Below are positions 33,904 to 43,954 of a DNA stretch of 64,000 bases, one piece after another. The notes below the pieces were generated by a model. It searched no databases. It saw nothing but the letters and a program-made list of their open reading frames with translations, and was not told the DNA's origin. The stretch comes from Calonectria ilicicola (Eukaryota; Ascomycota; Sordariomycetes; Hypocreales; Nectriaceae), in NCBI GenBank assembly GCA_020809705.1, contig CP085828.1:3100001-3164000 (forward strand), in the 5' to 3' direction. The translations under genes and the position numbers were made by a program. Position 1 is the first letter of the stretch. Each line of letters opens with the position of its first letter.

Positions 33904-35301
33904 ACGTATATACATGATGAACATATTAAGGATATGCATTTTCTATTCAGCTGCAATCGCTACATAGCACTTGGGAATACTTGAATATACCAGGACAGTA
34001 CATATTTGTCAATTCACCATTCTATCCAACGTATAGTGGTCAATTTGTGATTTATGATGGTGTTCCGGGCAACTTCGACAATTTTTCGTATGGATTTGGG
34101 GGAGTGTTGAATGGCTCAAGATCAATTTCCGATTTTAGGAATTCAAAAAATTTGAGTTAATCATAATTTTTCTAGTCCTCCCTATAAGTTTCAAATTTCT
34201 TGTGTCTCAACGTATGGAAATTTAGCATTCATTATGGGTTTGACTGTAGGACCATCAGCCTCGCCAAAGAAGTGAGCGTTGCTCCTATCCCCCCAGACTT
34301 GAGCACGATCGAAAAAAATACAGCCCTTTAAATCTGCCGCATGCCTACTAAATACAGCGTAAAAAACACTTGAAAAATAACCAAAATATATTTACGTCAT
34401 ATTTTTGTCTGGCCGACGCAAAAACTCGAGATCGTTGGTCATGATCAGTATCATCCGTGGACATGGCTTCTCTGCGACAAATGCAGTCCCTTCAGCGTTA
34501 GTATTTATATTCTCAGCCAGGCCTTTTTTTTTTTTTCAAAAGCAGAAGATATTTAGCGCGGCTAGACGCCGGCTACAAAGGCGAAACCGGCGTCGCGACT
34601 TTGAAGCTGTAGATCCGACAAGGGGTGTTTCGCTAGCGGATCAATACAACCTCATGCCACAACAAAGAGATAAGGCCCAAACAAGATTGGGTCGACTCAG
34701 GCAGCAATCCAGCATTCCGACTCGATTTTTTTTTTTTTTTAATCAGGGAACCGGATTTGAGACTAGGGCTGACACGAAAAATTGTTTCCGACAGGTTTGG
34801 CCACATTGCCCAAAGTCGATGTGCGATTGCTCATAGTAAAAAGAGGCGGGTGCAGTGGTTTCGATTATCGTTTCATTTGTGGTATCTAATACACTATTCC
34901 TCCAGCCAAGCCTCAAGCTTGTGTCGGGCCTTGCCAACCGTGTTGCCTCATACCATGTATCAGGACGCCGCCCGATACCGTCATATGTCTCGTACCCAGT
35001 CCATTCTCCATCGTGCCTTCATACACCTAATTGTGGTGTCGTCTTCAATTTCATCTCAGTCGGCTCCCTCTCCATCAGGGTGCCGTGCCTATCACTATCA
35101 AGTGAAACCTGCCAGTGACTGTTTCACGAGCGAGGAAAATGAATAGAAACGCAAAGAAAAAAAAGTCGTGGTATCTGATGTGGGATATCTTCCAAATAAA
35201 AACGCCGATGCTCGCTCAATACTCAATAATTAGACAGTTTGTCAAAAAGGATAAATAAATGCAAAGATATGGTGAGGGAAGGTTCTTGGCAGTCAGCACA
35301 A
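33904..35301. other. AT-rich intergenic region
   Basis: Convergent spacer of 1.4 kb. The stretch 33904-34400 is clearly AT-rich. A short GC-rich segment at 34555-34700 includes an 8-bp perfect inverted repeat (gacgccgg / ccggcgtc, 34565-34572 and 34587-34594, 14-nt loop), and long T runs occur at about 34526 and 34728. No gene is supported. Confidence 0.5.
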
Positions 35302-35858
35302 TTAGGCACGAGTACCGCCTCCAGCTCGCCCACGCTGTGGTAGCGTCCATGGCTTTGCACAAATGATCTGAAGAATATGTTAGTCTATGTGCCTTATTGT
35401 TGAATGTGTGGTAGAAGAAAGCATACCTCTCCTTCGCTGTATCCCCAGAAATACACAATCATGCCAATGATGTAGTAGATGGCAGCATTGGTGCCTTGGT
35501 AGATGAGCACAGCGGACAGGGCTGTTAATGGAAGGATGGCGAGTCTAAACTCGAGGGAACGATGGAGGGCCGAGCCTCCGATGAAGCTAAGAGGCCATTC
35601 AAGACAAAACATGCCAAGGCCCATTACCAGATTTACTATTTGTAGCACTGGTATGGGTCTCACAGCCCCGTCAAGCGTACGGGTAAGAAAGTCCCAAAAG
35701 ATCTTGGGCCAGATGAAGCATTCGATGGCAGCAGCGACTTGGTCTGTGGCGAGGGTGGTTAGCAGGGGGTTATTCGTTGGCGGTGGTATTGAGAACTTAC
35801 AAGCTGCTGCTGTCAAAATGATGAGACGAGCCCAGTGGTTCTTGATAAGCTTGCCCAT
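35302..35858 (-). CDS. Small fungal membrane protein of unknown function
   Basis: Predicted 146 aa from three exons: 35858-35801, 35743-35427 and 35367-35302. Intron signals are strong (GTAAGT/CCACAG and GTATGC/TTCTTCAG, with CTAAC branch sites), and phases fit. The N-terminus MGKLIKNHWARLIILTAAAYQVAA and the following FIWPKIFWDFLT...LDGAVRPIPVLQ are, as far as I recall, characteristic of a conserved ascomycete family of small integral membrane proteins (a DUF family, possibly DUF7727). Four hydrophobic segments are visible: around 8-30, 50-75, 88-102 and 108-122. The C-terminal tail is basic and glycine-rich. The function is unknown. Confidence 0.82.
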
Positions 35859-38800
35859 TGTGTCTGTTTTTGTGAAATGATCCGATTATTATCCTTCTGC
35901 TGCAGAATATTCCTTGCGGATGAGCAATGCTGTGTTCTTTCTCTCGCTGAGTCTAAGAGCTTTTTTTCGAATTATAAATACACGTCGGCTCTGTCAAAGA
36001 TGCCGTCGAGATGTGCCAAACAAGTGACCAGACTTGTTGGATGGGGAAGAATTAAAGGTGTCAAAAAGATTTTGGGTTGCAAAGAGCAAAATAGAAATTG
36101 AAAGCGAAAGTGAAGAGTCAAATACGACGTCGGACCAGCAGACGATGGTGATTAACAAGAGGATTGAAAGACGGGAGGATGCCCAGGTATATTACAATCC
36201 GGAGAGTCGGAACGCGGATGGCCTCAAGGAGTCAAGCCGATTGGATTCAAGTCGATGTGAAGGCGGCGATGTCGCGGAAGACGGTTCGGGAATTCAGGCT
36301 CCGACAATTTGTACTATAAGAAGTGTGCTTGTTGGAGTTTCACTAGCATGATTCCACCATGAGACGGCTTGTTGGGTTTGATGTGCGAGGCCAAGGGCGC
36401 GGAAGAGGGCAGAGCCGGTTATGGATGGCAGAGGAGATGTTCGAAGGCGCTGTCGTCGCACAATGGCAGGACGATCATACAGATACAGTCAAGGGTTTGA
36501 GGGCTGAAGCATATAGGGAGGGGAGGACGGGTCCGGATGGGGTTGCGTCGAGTTTTAAGCATGCACATGTTGGCCGTCTAAGCTGGGGAAGAGGCGAAGG
36601 TGGCCGGCGGGTACGACGCAATGCAGCGTAAGTCAAGCCACGACAGACAGAGGCGTGGGACCCATCTCAGCGACCAAGAGACGGGCCCCACGACGCGCTA
36701 TGGGACGATGCAAGCGCCGACAGCAAGAATTCAGAACGGTGAGAGGTGGGAGAGGTGGTGAAAGTGGAGGTGGAGGTGGTGATGGTGGAGGGAGGGGCAG
36801 CAGGCGAGCTAGCGACCGAGGTGCATGGTCACACACTTTGCAGCAAGCACAATTGACGCTGACAGGGGAACGGGAGCCATAACCCGATCCAGCGCCGGGG
36901 GTTAATGCACAGCGACGCAGAGCGGTGAGCCCATTGGCTGCTCCCGCGGTCGACGATTTCCCTCGGTGGCATCATGGCTAGTGATTGGCGATGGCTTCGG
37001 CGGCTACACGCTGCCGCTGCGCCAATGAGACGCCGTACCACCCCCGGCCGAGCGTCGAGGGTGGTCGGGCGTGCAGGGGCTCCCAGAAGACCAAGCCGCA
37101 GCGCGACTAGCACCAGGTCAGTTGGGGCCGAGACCCTTGTCCGAGGCCTTAATTGTGCCGCCTCACCTCCTCGCTGGACGACGGGCAGCAGTCCACGGCA
37201 ACCATCAACGCATGCATTTGGCCTCCTCCTCCGTCCGCAGTGCCCATGGGAGCTACTGTGATAGTGCCCAGCTAGAGAGCCAGGGCCCCAAGCCTGTGAA
37301 AGAAATAATCCAATATGCAATATCACCACCAGCTGCCCAATCCCCTCTCCCTGCCCGCATCGCTCATCATATCCGGTTGCAGACCGTTCCGTTTCTTGGC
37401 TCGCCCTCGTCAAGGTGATATTCTTAGCTCTCTTGCTGGTTCCTTTTCCCCTCACTGTCAGCCACTGGCGTCAAACTCCCACATCAGAATGTGCTCGTTT
37501 CTTTTTTTTTTTCTCTTCCCGCTTGTCCGCGGCTCTCTCTCATTCCTTCTGCCACGTCTCTGATGCCACCGGAGCAGGTTCCGTGTCTCGTGTAGCTGCA
37601 ATCCATGCATTGTGCGTGTCGTGTCAAGCTGGCTCGTTTGAGATCTGCGCCCTCAGCGTTGAGGAGATGTACAGTGTCGGGCCTGAGAGGAGCGACCATG
37701 GCTCAGCAGTGTGTGCCTCATCCCCTGCATCCATGTCTCCCGCCTCCCCACTCTTCCCACGGCTCAATCGCTAAAAGATTTGCAGCCATTCATTCTTTTT
37801 TTATCCGCAGTTATCCGCTTGTCCTGCTAGGGTTAGGCCTGCCCTCGTTTTGTTTCTCGCCCCCCAACGCTACGACCAGATCGAAATATATCTGCTGTTG
37901 GTTGTTCTTGGGTCATCAGATCGGTCCCGAGTGTTGGTAGTTCCTGAATTTGGTCCAACACTGAGATCCTTCCGAAACGCTTGTAAGATTCCGGCGTCTA
38001 AACCTGTCCCGTGCAGTTTCAGGAATAAAAAAGCCTTCGCTCTGCCACCACCAAGCCCAAAGCTAGCCAGCCGCCGAGAACTTGACTCTCGCGGCAACCT
38101 AGTCAGATGGGGCCCTGTTCCGGTCCACGGTTGTGGAGTTGCTGTCTTTTCCTTTGTCCGCCTGCTCCGTCATACCATGTTCGTGACTTGGGTTCACAGG
38201 CCAAGCCCGTTCACCACCGCCATCCGCTCACCTACATTCGTCCATGTGGGAAATCATACTCTGACGTCCCGGCTCGAGCAATTCCACGCACATTGGCGAA
38301 TAGAGGCGCCGACGCAGTGTGACTTGCCCCCAATCTTTGCGCGCGAGGGCCTGGGCTCGTTCGATAGTGTGTGATTAAGGTCGACATCGTCGGGGCTAGC
38401 AGCTTAGCCGATGGCTGGCCATGCTTGGCTTTTCCTGTGTACACCATGTATGTGCATATGTGGTTGAGTGCCGAAATTCACTCGGCGGCTGCAGGCGCTT
38501 GATGATTGGCTCAGCCCGTATGTGACGTGCCCGCCACGCAAACGGTCACTTGGTTTGGCGCCCCGCTGCGGACCAGACACACAAGCCACGGTCTTGACAA
38601 TGCTGAACCAGCCCGGACCAAGTCCGCTTCGGAATCAACGCAAGTAATAACTAGGTTTATGCCCATCTAACGGCGGTATTATGACCAGACTCTGGTCTTT
38701 GTGAATGTGCCCTGTGAGTGCATGCATTCAATTAAGATGCAAGCAGGGCCATTACGGGCAGCCCCCACACATCCAGTTCTAACAGCTCCCCTTGCTCACT

Positions 38801-39685
38801 GGGGTTATCTAGACACACAACGATCCGTGGCCTATGATCGACTCTGCGTGAAGCCCATCGGCTGGGGGGCTGGGTTCCAAATCAGTTGATTTCTGCTGTC
38901 GGTGAAGCTAATCTGCTCACATGCTTTGATCCATCAGGCCCATTTAAAGAAAAGCTTGATCATCATCTGCCCATTCCGAATATCTGACATATGGTTCACT
39001 ACCCTACATCGCTTTGTTTGCCAGGGATCACCATCACATTCCATCCCCATCACCCCGTATTAATCCTTGGTCGTGACCACGGCGTTGTCCGTCAACTATC
39101 AATAATTGATTTCGGCGTCGCCCAATGTGTGTATTCCGACGGTCAAAGTTGCTACCGGTCGGGAAACGTGGGTCGCTCGTTATTTTTTTCCCCTCGACTT
39201 TGGACACCCACTTCATTATGCCCACTTGAGCATGTCCACTTGATCGTGGATTTTTATATCATCAGTTTCTCTATACAGGCCAGTTTATAGCATGCAATAT
39301 CTACTATTTTCTATGAGTCTGACATGCCTCCCGTAGCATAACCAACCCTATAGCTCAAGTGTAATTTTCGTCAATACCATGATGATGGGTCCCATTAGAT
39401 AGACAAGCACACCGACGTGTCAATCAATTCCAAAAACAGTTGCAGACCAGGTTCTTCCCGGATTGTTGGTTCGCACTTAGGACCAAGGGAGACTTGGCCC
39501 GCTGAGCCTGTTACCAGTGTCGCGGTAGCGAGTGTATGGTGGCGGCACGGCGCACGTGATTCGATAGATAGCGCCATCAACTGACTTGTCGCCCGTTAGC
39601 CCGTTGGTGATGGCTTTTGCTTGCCAAATCAACCCGGAACCCCAGGCGGAAGCTGCCCAACAAGTCTCCACACTCAAACAGCGAA
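35859..39685. other. Long intergenic region, no gene seen
   Basis: About 3.8 kb between divergent genes. It includes a purine-rich GGT/GGA tract at about 36740-36800 and a T-rich run at about 37500-37515. The longest open frame (36829-37455, minus, 208 codons) is arginine-rich and unlike any family I know, and it sits in GC-rich DNA where stops are rare, so I do not call it. Short + strand frames at 37850-38374 are similar. The region probably holds the promoters of both flanking genes. Confidence 0.45.
36740..36800. repeat. GGT/GGA-rich purine tract
   Basis: An imperfect tract of GGTGAGAGGTGG, GGAGGT and GGTGATGGTGGAGGG units on the + strand. Its G runs are short (2-3), so a G-quadruplex is possible but not obvious. 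Confidence 0.6.
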
Positions 39686-41299
39686 ATGGCATCCATCAAC
39701 ATCTCAGACTTGTCTACGGAACTTCTCCTGTTAATATTTGGCAACTTCTGCCTTCACTGCAGGGGGGAGTATGTGCAACCGGCGGGAGTGGGCACGATAC
39801 AGCAATCTCAATGGGCTCGGTTTGGGAGGCAACAAGAACATAGATACCCACCTGGCGGACCCGGAGACCATCGGGATCGCTGTACCCTTGGGTCTCTATG
39901 TCTAACTTCCAGAAAATTTCGGGGCATTGCTCAGCCTATCTTGTACCACGAGTTCAGCATGGATAACCGTGGCCCCTCTTGCGATAAGCTCAACCAGCCT
40001 ATTCAGTTTGGGGAGCTTCAGGTCTATCAACTCCCTGGTGACGACAGACGCCTCACTTCATTCATTCGGACAACTTCGGAACGCCCCGAACTTGCCAGCA
40101 TGGTCAGATGCGTCTCTATTAGATCCAGCCAGCTTCAGACTGTCAGGAAAGAAGAAGCCAGAAAGTGTCTTGTGAAAACGGCCCAGGATAGAGGAATCAA
40201 CCTTCCAGATGTCTGGCGGAAGCGCGCCGCTCATGCATCGAGCTATGAGAAAGTATACTGGCCCAATGATTTCGAAGCCTTCGTTTCTTCGTTCCTTGAC
40301 GGGAAGGGCGACGAAGAAACCCTAAAAGCACTGAACAGGGCCCTGGCCCACACCCATGATTGGACAAAGCGGTTTATCGCGGCCGAGCTTGTGGTTATGC
40401 TTATCACCCAGCTTCCGAGGGTCGAGTATTTTAGTCTCCAGGGTGGGACTATTTGGCCAGGCTACGGTATTTACCCTTCTTCTTTAGATTGTCTTGGAAT
40501 CTCAAATCTTCCTCTCAAGACAATCAGCATAGATTCTCCTGCGAGTCCTTTCATGAGGTTATCGCCGGCCCTCGAAACACTCAATGTGCATGCGAGCACG
40601 CGGGGAGTTCCAAAGAGGATACCTCTGGTACCAAATTTGAAGACTCTTCGCATCACAAGTATGTTGATTTACGAATTACAGCTCGAGGGAATTCTCGCTC
40701 GTTGTACCGGGTCTTTACAGACGTTTGTGTACGAGGCTCGTCCCAACTTGAAGGTTGAAACCCCAAATGCCCAACCTGAACCCGAGCTTGACACCTCTTC
40801 GGGAAATTTCAAACCATCGCAGGCGATCCGGTACCTGGATCGTCACAAAGACTCCTTGAGATCCTTGCATATTGATATGCGTGGCCAGCGCGTATGTGAA
40901 AGCGGTATAGAAGGCTTGGACGAGCCTAAATTTCACCTCAGAGATTTTTCCGTTCTCGAAAACGTCCTTCTCAGCACCAATAACATTTATAACTTTGATA
41001 TAGATAGTATAGATGACACGCAGTCCTTGATCAACCGCCTACCCGAAACCATTGTATCACTGCACCTTGTTCTCCACTCGTGGACGAATGTTTCACGGCT
41101 TGAGCGAGGTCTCATTGGCCTGGCCGTACTAAAGGAAAGCCAGTCGATGCGATTTGCCAGCCTCAAGCAAATTCGTCATGATGTGCCCAACGTTCCCGAA
41201 GGGGCGTATGATGGGCTTACAAAGAGGTTTGCATCAATTGGTGTTGATTTTGGATTCGAGGGTCGAATTAGAGCCTTGCCAGCATGTCCGCTTCATTAA
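39686..41299 (+). CDS. F-box protein with leucine-rich-repeat-like C-terminus
   Basis: A single exon of 537 aa from the ATG at 39686. The N-terminus INISDLSTELLLLIFGNFC is an F-box-like first helix. It is separated by about 50 residues (GEYVQPAGVGTIQQ to GDHRDRC) from TLGSLCLTSRKFRGIAQPILYHEF, the rest of the motif, a split common in fungal F-box proteins. The remainder has irregular leucine-rich strand/loop repeats (LPRVEYFSLQGG, LKTISIDSP, LETLNVHAS, LKTLRITSM, LRSLHIDMRGQR, LENVLLSTNNI). Such proteins bind Skp1 in SCF ubiquitin ligases and choose substrates with the C-terminal repeats. The substrate cannot be inferred. In-frame sequence upstream of 39686 lacks an ATG, so this start is preferred. 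Confidence 0.85.
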   Translation: MASINISDLSTELLLLIFGNFCLHCRGEYVQPAGVGTIQQSQWARFGRQQEHRYPPGGPGDHRDRCTLGSLCLTSRKFRGIAQPILYHEFSMDNRGPSCDKLNQPIQFGELQVYQLPGDDRRLTSFIRTTSERPELASMVRCVSIRSSQLQTVRKEEARKCLVKTAQDRGINLPDVWRKRAAHASSYEKVYWPNDFEAFVSSFLDGKGDEETLKALNRALAHTHDWTKRFIAAELVVMLITQLPRVEYFSLQGGTIWPGYGIYPSSLDCLGISNLPLKTISIDSPASPFMRLSPALETLNVHASTRGVPKRIPLVPNLKTLRITSMLIYELQLEGILARCTGSLQTFVYEARPNLKVETPNAQPEPELDTSSGNFKPSQAIRYLDRHKDSLRSLHIDMRGQRVCESGIEGLDEPKFHLRDFSVLENVLLSTNNIYNFDIDSIDDTQSLINRLPETIVSLHLVLHSWTNVSRLERGLIGLAVLKESQSMRFASLKQIRHDVPNVPEGAYDGLTKRFASIGVDFGFEGRIRALPACPLH

Positions 41300-41775
41300 T
41301 GATAGCATTTGAGATTTGCATTGTTTTATCATTTTTGGTAATATAGAGCATGTCATGACACTTTAGAATAGGTTAAAAAAAATCATATAGAGTATATACC
41401 TCTGTCATAGTTTTGATACAATTACATAATTAATGATAAACGTTGGCGAAAAATGTGGTATCTCTCTATTTGTGTTGGGTAAAAGAATGCCTGTCTGACC
41501 TGCCACGACTGTGGAGGAGTAAAGCCCTTTCTATTCCTTCATTTCGATCGTGGCATAAGTGTGGTGATGTCTATGTAAAGCCGTGCTATAGTACAAGCCC
41601 TCGGGCTAACAAAAAGTTGTAGGAAATGTGTTTCTGATATCCAACATAGCTCTTCTAATTTTGTTCGTGTCTCGGGTCCTGGAAAGTTAATAACATGGTG
41701 ACTAAGAATCACAAGGATTCTTTTATATCATCTTCTTGAATATAAGATCTTCTTCTTTTCTTCCAATTGAATGGG
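41300..41775. other. Convergent AT-rich spacer
   Basis: The 476 bp between the F-box gene (+) and the OPA3-like gene (-) is AT-rich, consistent with two 3' UTRs. No gene is seen. Confidence 0.6.
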
Positions 41776-42485
41776 TCAAGCTTGAGAAGGTTGAAGGGTT
41801 GGGAGCATTGGTTGTTTTGTCTTTGGGTCTTTGAGACCCCGTAAAGCTTCCTCCAAGTCTTCAAATCGTTGTCGCTGCTTCTCCTCAGCAGCCTCCAACT
41901 CCTGCTCCCTCTTTTTGATTTCTTCAATCTTCTTGCTGAGCTCTTCGAAGCGCTCCTTGTTTGAATCGGGCTTCTGTGACGACTTGACATATTCGTATAC
42001 GATAAGGGCAACGGCCACACTGAGGATGAAGGTGTCGCCAATCACGTCGGCAAAGAGATCGACAGCCTTGGCTTCGGGAAGCGGTCGGAACTTGCGTGTC
42101 CAAACGCTTTGAAAAGGTAACCTCCTCCTCTTCTCTGCTTCTGCGGGACCAATCTTTGCCTTGAGCTCTTCATCATGTTTGTGTTGCTCTTCCGTCTTGG
42201 CTGTGGGAGCTTCAGCTTTCTCCTTGGCCTTCTTTTCTGCTTCTGGATTTCGTAATAATGCGACGGATAATTTCATGTTCAATTGGTGTATCGACTGGCC
42301 ATATCGGGCGGCGAACGCTCGGAATCGGGGGTGATCGTGTGCCTGTGCCTTAATGTGGTTCTGAGAGGGTGTCAGCAAGCGATAATGAGCGATTAAACAT
42401 TATTGGAGAAGACACATACCGCGCCATACTTGGAGACATGCCGCACAAACAGTGAAGCAAGCTTGAAGAGGGGAAGCGGAACCAT
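41776..42485 (-). CDS. OPA3-like mitochondrial protein
   Basis: Predicted 216 aa from two exons: 42485-42420 and 42360-41776 (GTATGT donor, TCTCAG acceptor, phase 0). The N-terminus MVPLPLFKLASLFVRHVSKYGANHIKAQA matches the conserved start of OPA3 proteins, which serves as a mitochondrial targeting and membrane segment. HPRFRAFAARYGQSIHQLNMKLSV is also typical. A charged Lys/Glu-rich linker leads to the second conserved part, KAVDLFADVIGDTFILSVAVALIVYEY, with a hydrophobic helix. Residues about 155-200 (FEELSKKIEEIKKREQELEAAEEKQRQRFEDLEEAL) form a strong coiled coil. The OPA3 family acts at mitochondrial membranes in organelle shape and lipid balance; its biochemical activity is not established. 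Confidence 0.93.
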
Positions 42486-43954
42486 GTTGGAGGATGGCTG
42501 GTCGATAGGTCTTGGCTTTGATGTTGGCGCGTGTGTTCGGAGGGGACTCGAGGGGTGGTGGGGCTTGAGTTGGTATTTCCCAACTGCGATTGATTGATGT
42601 TAGTAGCGGCAGATATACATCAAGTTCGCCGGAAGAAGGTGTGGAAAAAAGGGAGCTGATTAGGCTGAAAGCCTCTGAAAGGCGACGATTTCTAAAGCAT
42701 TCAGCTGTATCGAAGCAGCTTTCGCAGTGGTTCTTTTTTGTTCCTAGCCTAACGCCGCATGTGCCGGATGCCGCGATGTTCCGCCGCCAATAGATTTAAG
42801 TGGCCCGTGCACCACGTTATCTCCATTTATCGTATTCTCCAACAGACGAACTCGGTACGTATGTACATGAGGTATGAAGCAGTGTAGATTGAGTTTTAAG
42901 GTGTGGTGATTTGATTGCTTTGCAGCTCAAATGGCATATGCATCTTGATCATAGGGGCAATGATTGGGGCGTCGATTGACGCGTTACTATGAGTGAATGT
43001 CCGTCTCTACCATCAGCATCTCACAGGGCACATTGCTAGATGACATAGAATCGAGATAATTCAGGTCGATTTTCTAGAGAGCTATATCACGCATGCAGCG
43101 TTGGCTCCCCATTCTTAACTTTTGCCCAAATTCATTATCTGAATAGGGCAATGGCCAAAAAAACTAGAGAGTTGTATTGTAAGCGCGAAACCAGGTTGTT
43201 GTCGTTGCAGAAGCAAACGCTGGTCGCTTGATACTGAGCGTATCCATTCCCAGCCTGACGTGCAACACCATGTGCCACTGTCTCGAACAACTGCCCGTCG
43301 AAAAAGAAAACACCTCTCTCACCGACACCAAGACCGACAGTCCCACTTGAGTTTTGACCCCATTGCCGAAAATTCTGGGGCCGCTTGGCTTGCTGTGGAG
43401 CCCAGTTATACAGTGGACTACCCACCATTCCGGCCCATTGATTGGCCGAGAGCCGTTGCCAGCAGCAACACAAAGTACACAAAGCACACACGAACCTGCA
43501 CCTGGTCGCGGCAACGGACAACGAGCTAAACCTGCCCTCTCTCCCACTCACATTACTTTGCTCAGGCGACCTCTCTTCACCCTTACTAACCCCAACAGCT
43601 CACCATTTTGGCGACAGCTTCAGTTCCAGCCGTAGCATCGCTTAATGCCCTCGAGGCCTGTGAGAGTCCAGCAACCATTTGGCTTCACTCGTATGGTGTT
43701 TTGCGTGGATTGTAAGTTGTGTTGTTTTCCCCGTCATCGCCAGAAGCCTCGTCGATCATCTGTTGCATCATTCCTTCAACGCCTACTACAAGACCCACCA
43801 ATATTCTAACTCGCCACGATCTTTCAGACCGATTCGCACGCCTCTCACCGTCGGTTGCTAACCTGCGCGATTCACCGTGTCAGCGCTACGTGGGTGAACT
43901 CGCACCCATTTACCCGTCGGAAATTCGATAGGCCAACAACCCTTTTCAACCATA
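42486..43954. other. Divergent intergenic region between the OPA3-like and Polo kinase genes
   Basis: The 1.5 kb holds two promoters. Next to 42486 is the minus-strand promoter of the OPA3-like gene. The part from about 43560 is probably 5' leader of the Polo kinase mRNA and includes a likely leader intron, listed separately. No protein gene is supported. Confidence 0.5.
43710..43883 (+). other. Putative 5'-UTR intron of the Polo kinase gene
   Basis: A GTAAGT donor at 43710, a TTGCTAACC branch site at about 43855-43863 and a CGTGTCAG acceptor ending at 43883 define a 174-nt intron in the leader. An ATG at 43644 opens a short upstream frame. It would run into the donor and, after splicing, end within about five codons, giving a uORF of about 26-27 codons. 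The structure is inferred from splice signals only. Confidence 0.45.

Noticed and set aside
34565..34594. An 8-bp inverted repeat that could mark a terminator or transposon end
   Set aside because: A single short hairpin with no target-site duplication or associated open frame; not enough to call a mobile element.
36829..37455. A 208-codon minus-strand frame upstream of the F-box gene
   Set aside because: Arginine-rich translation typical of random GC-rich sequence; overlapping frames of similar length exist on the other strand.
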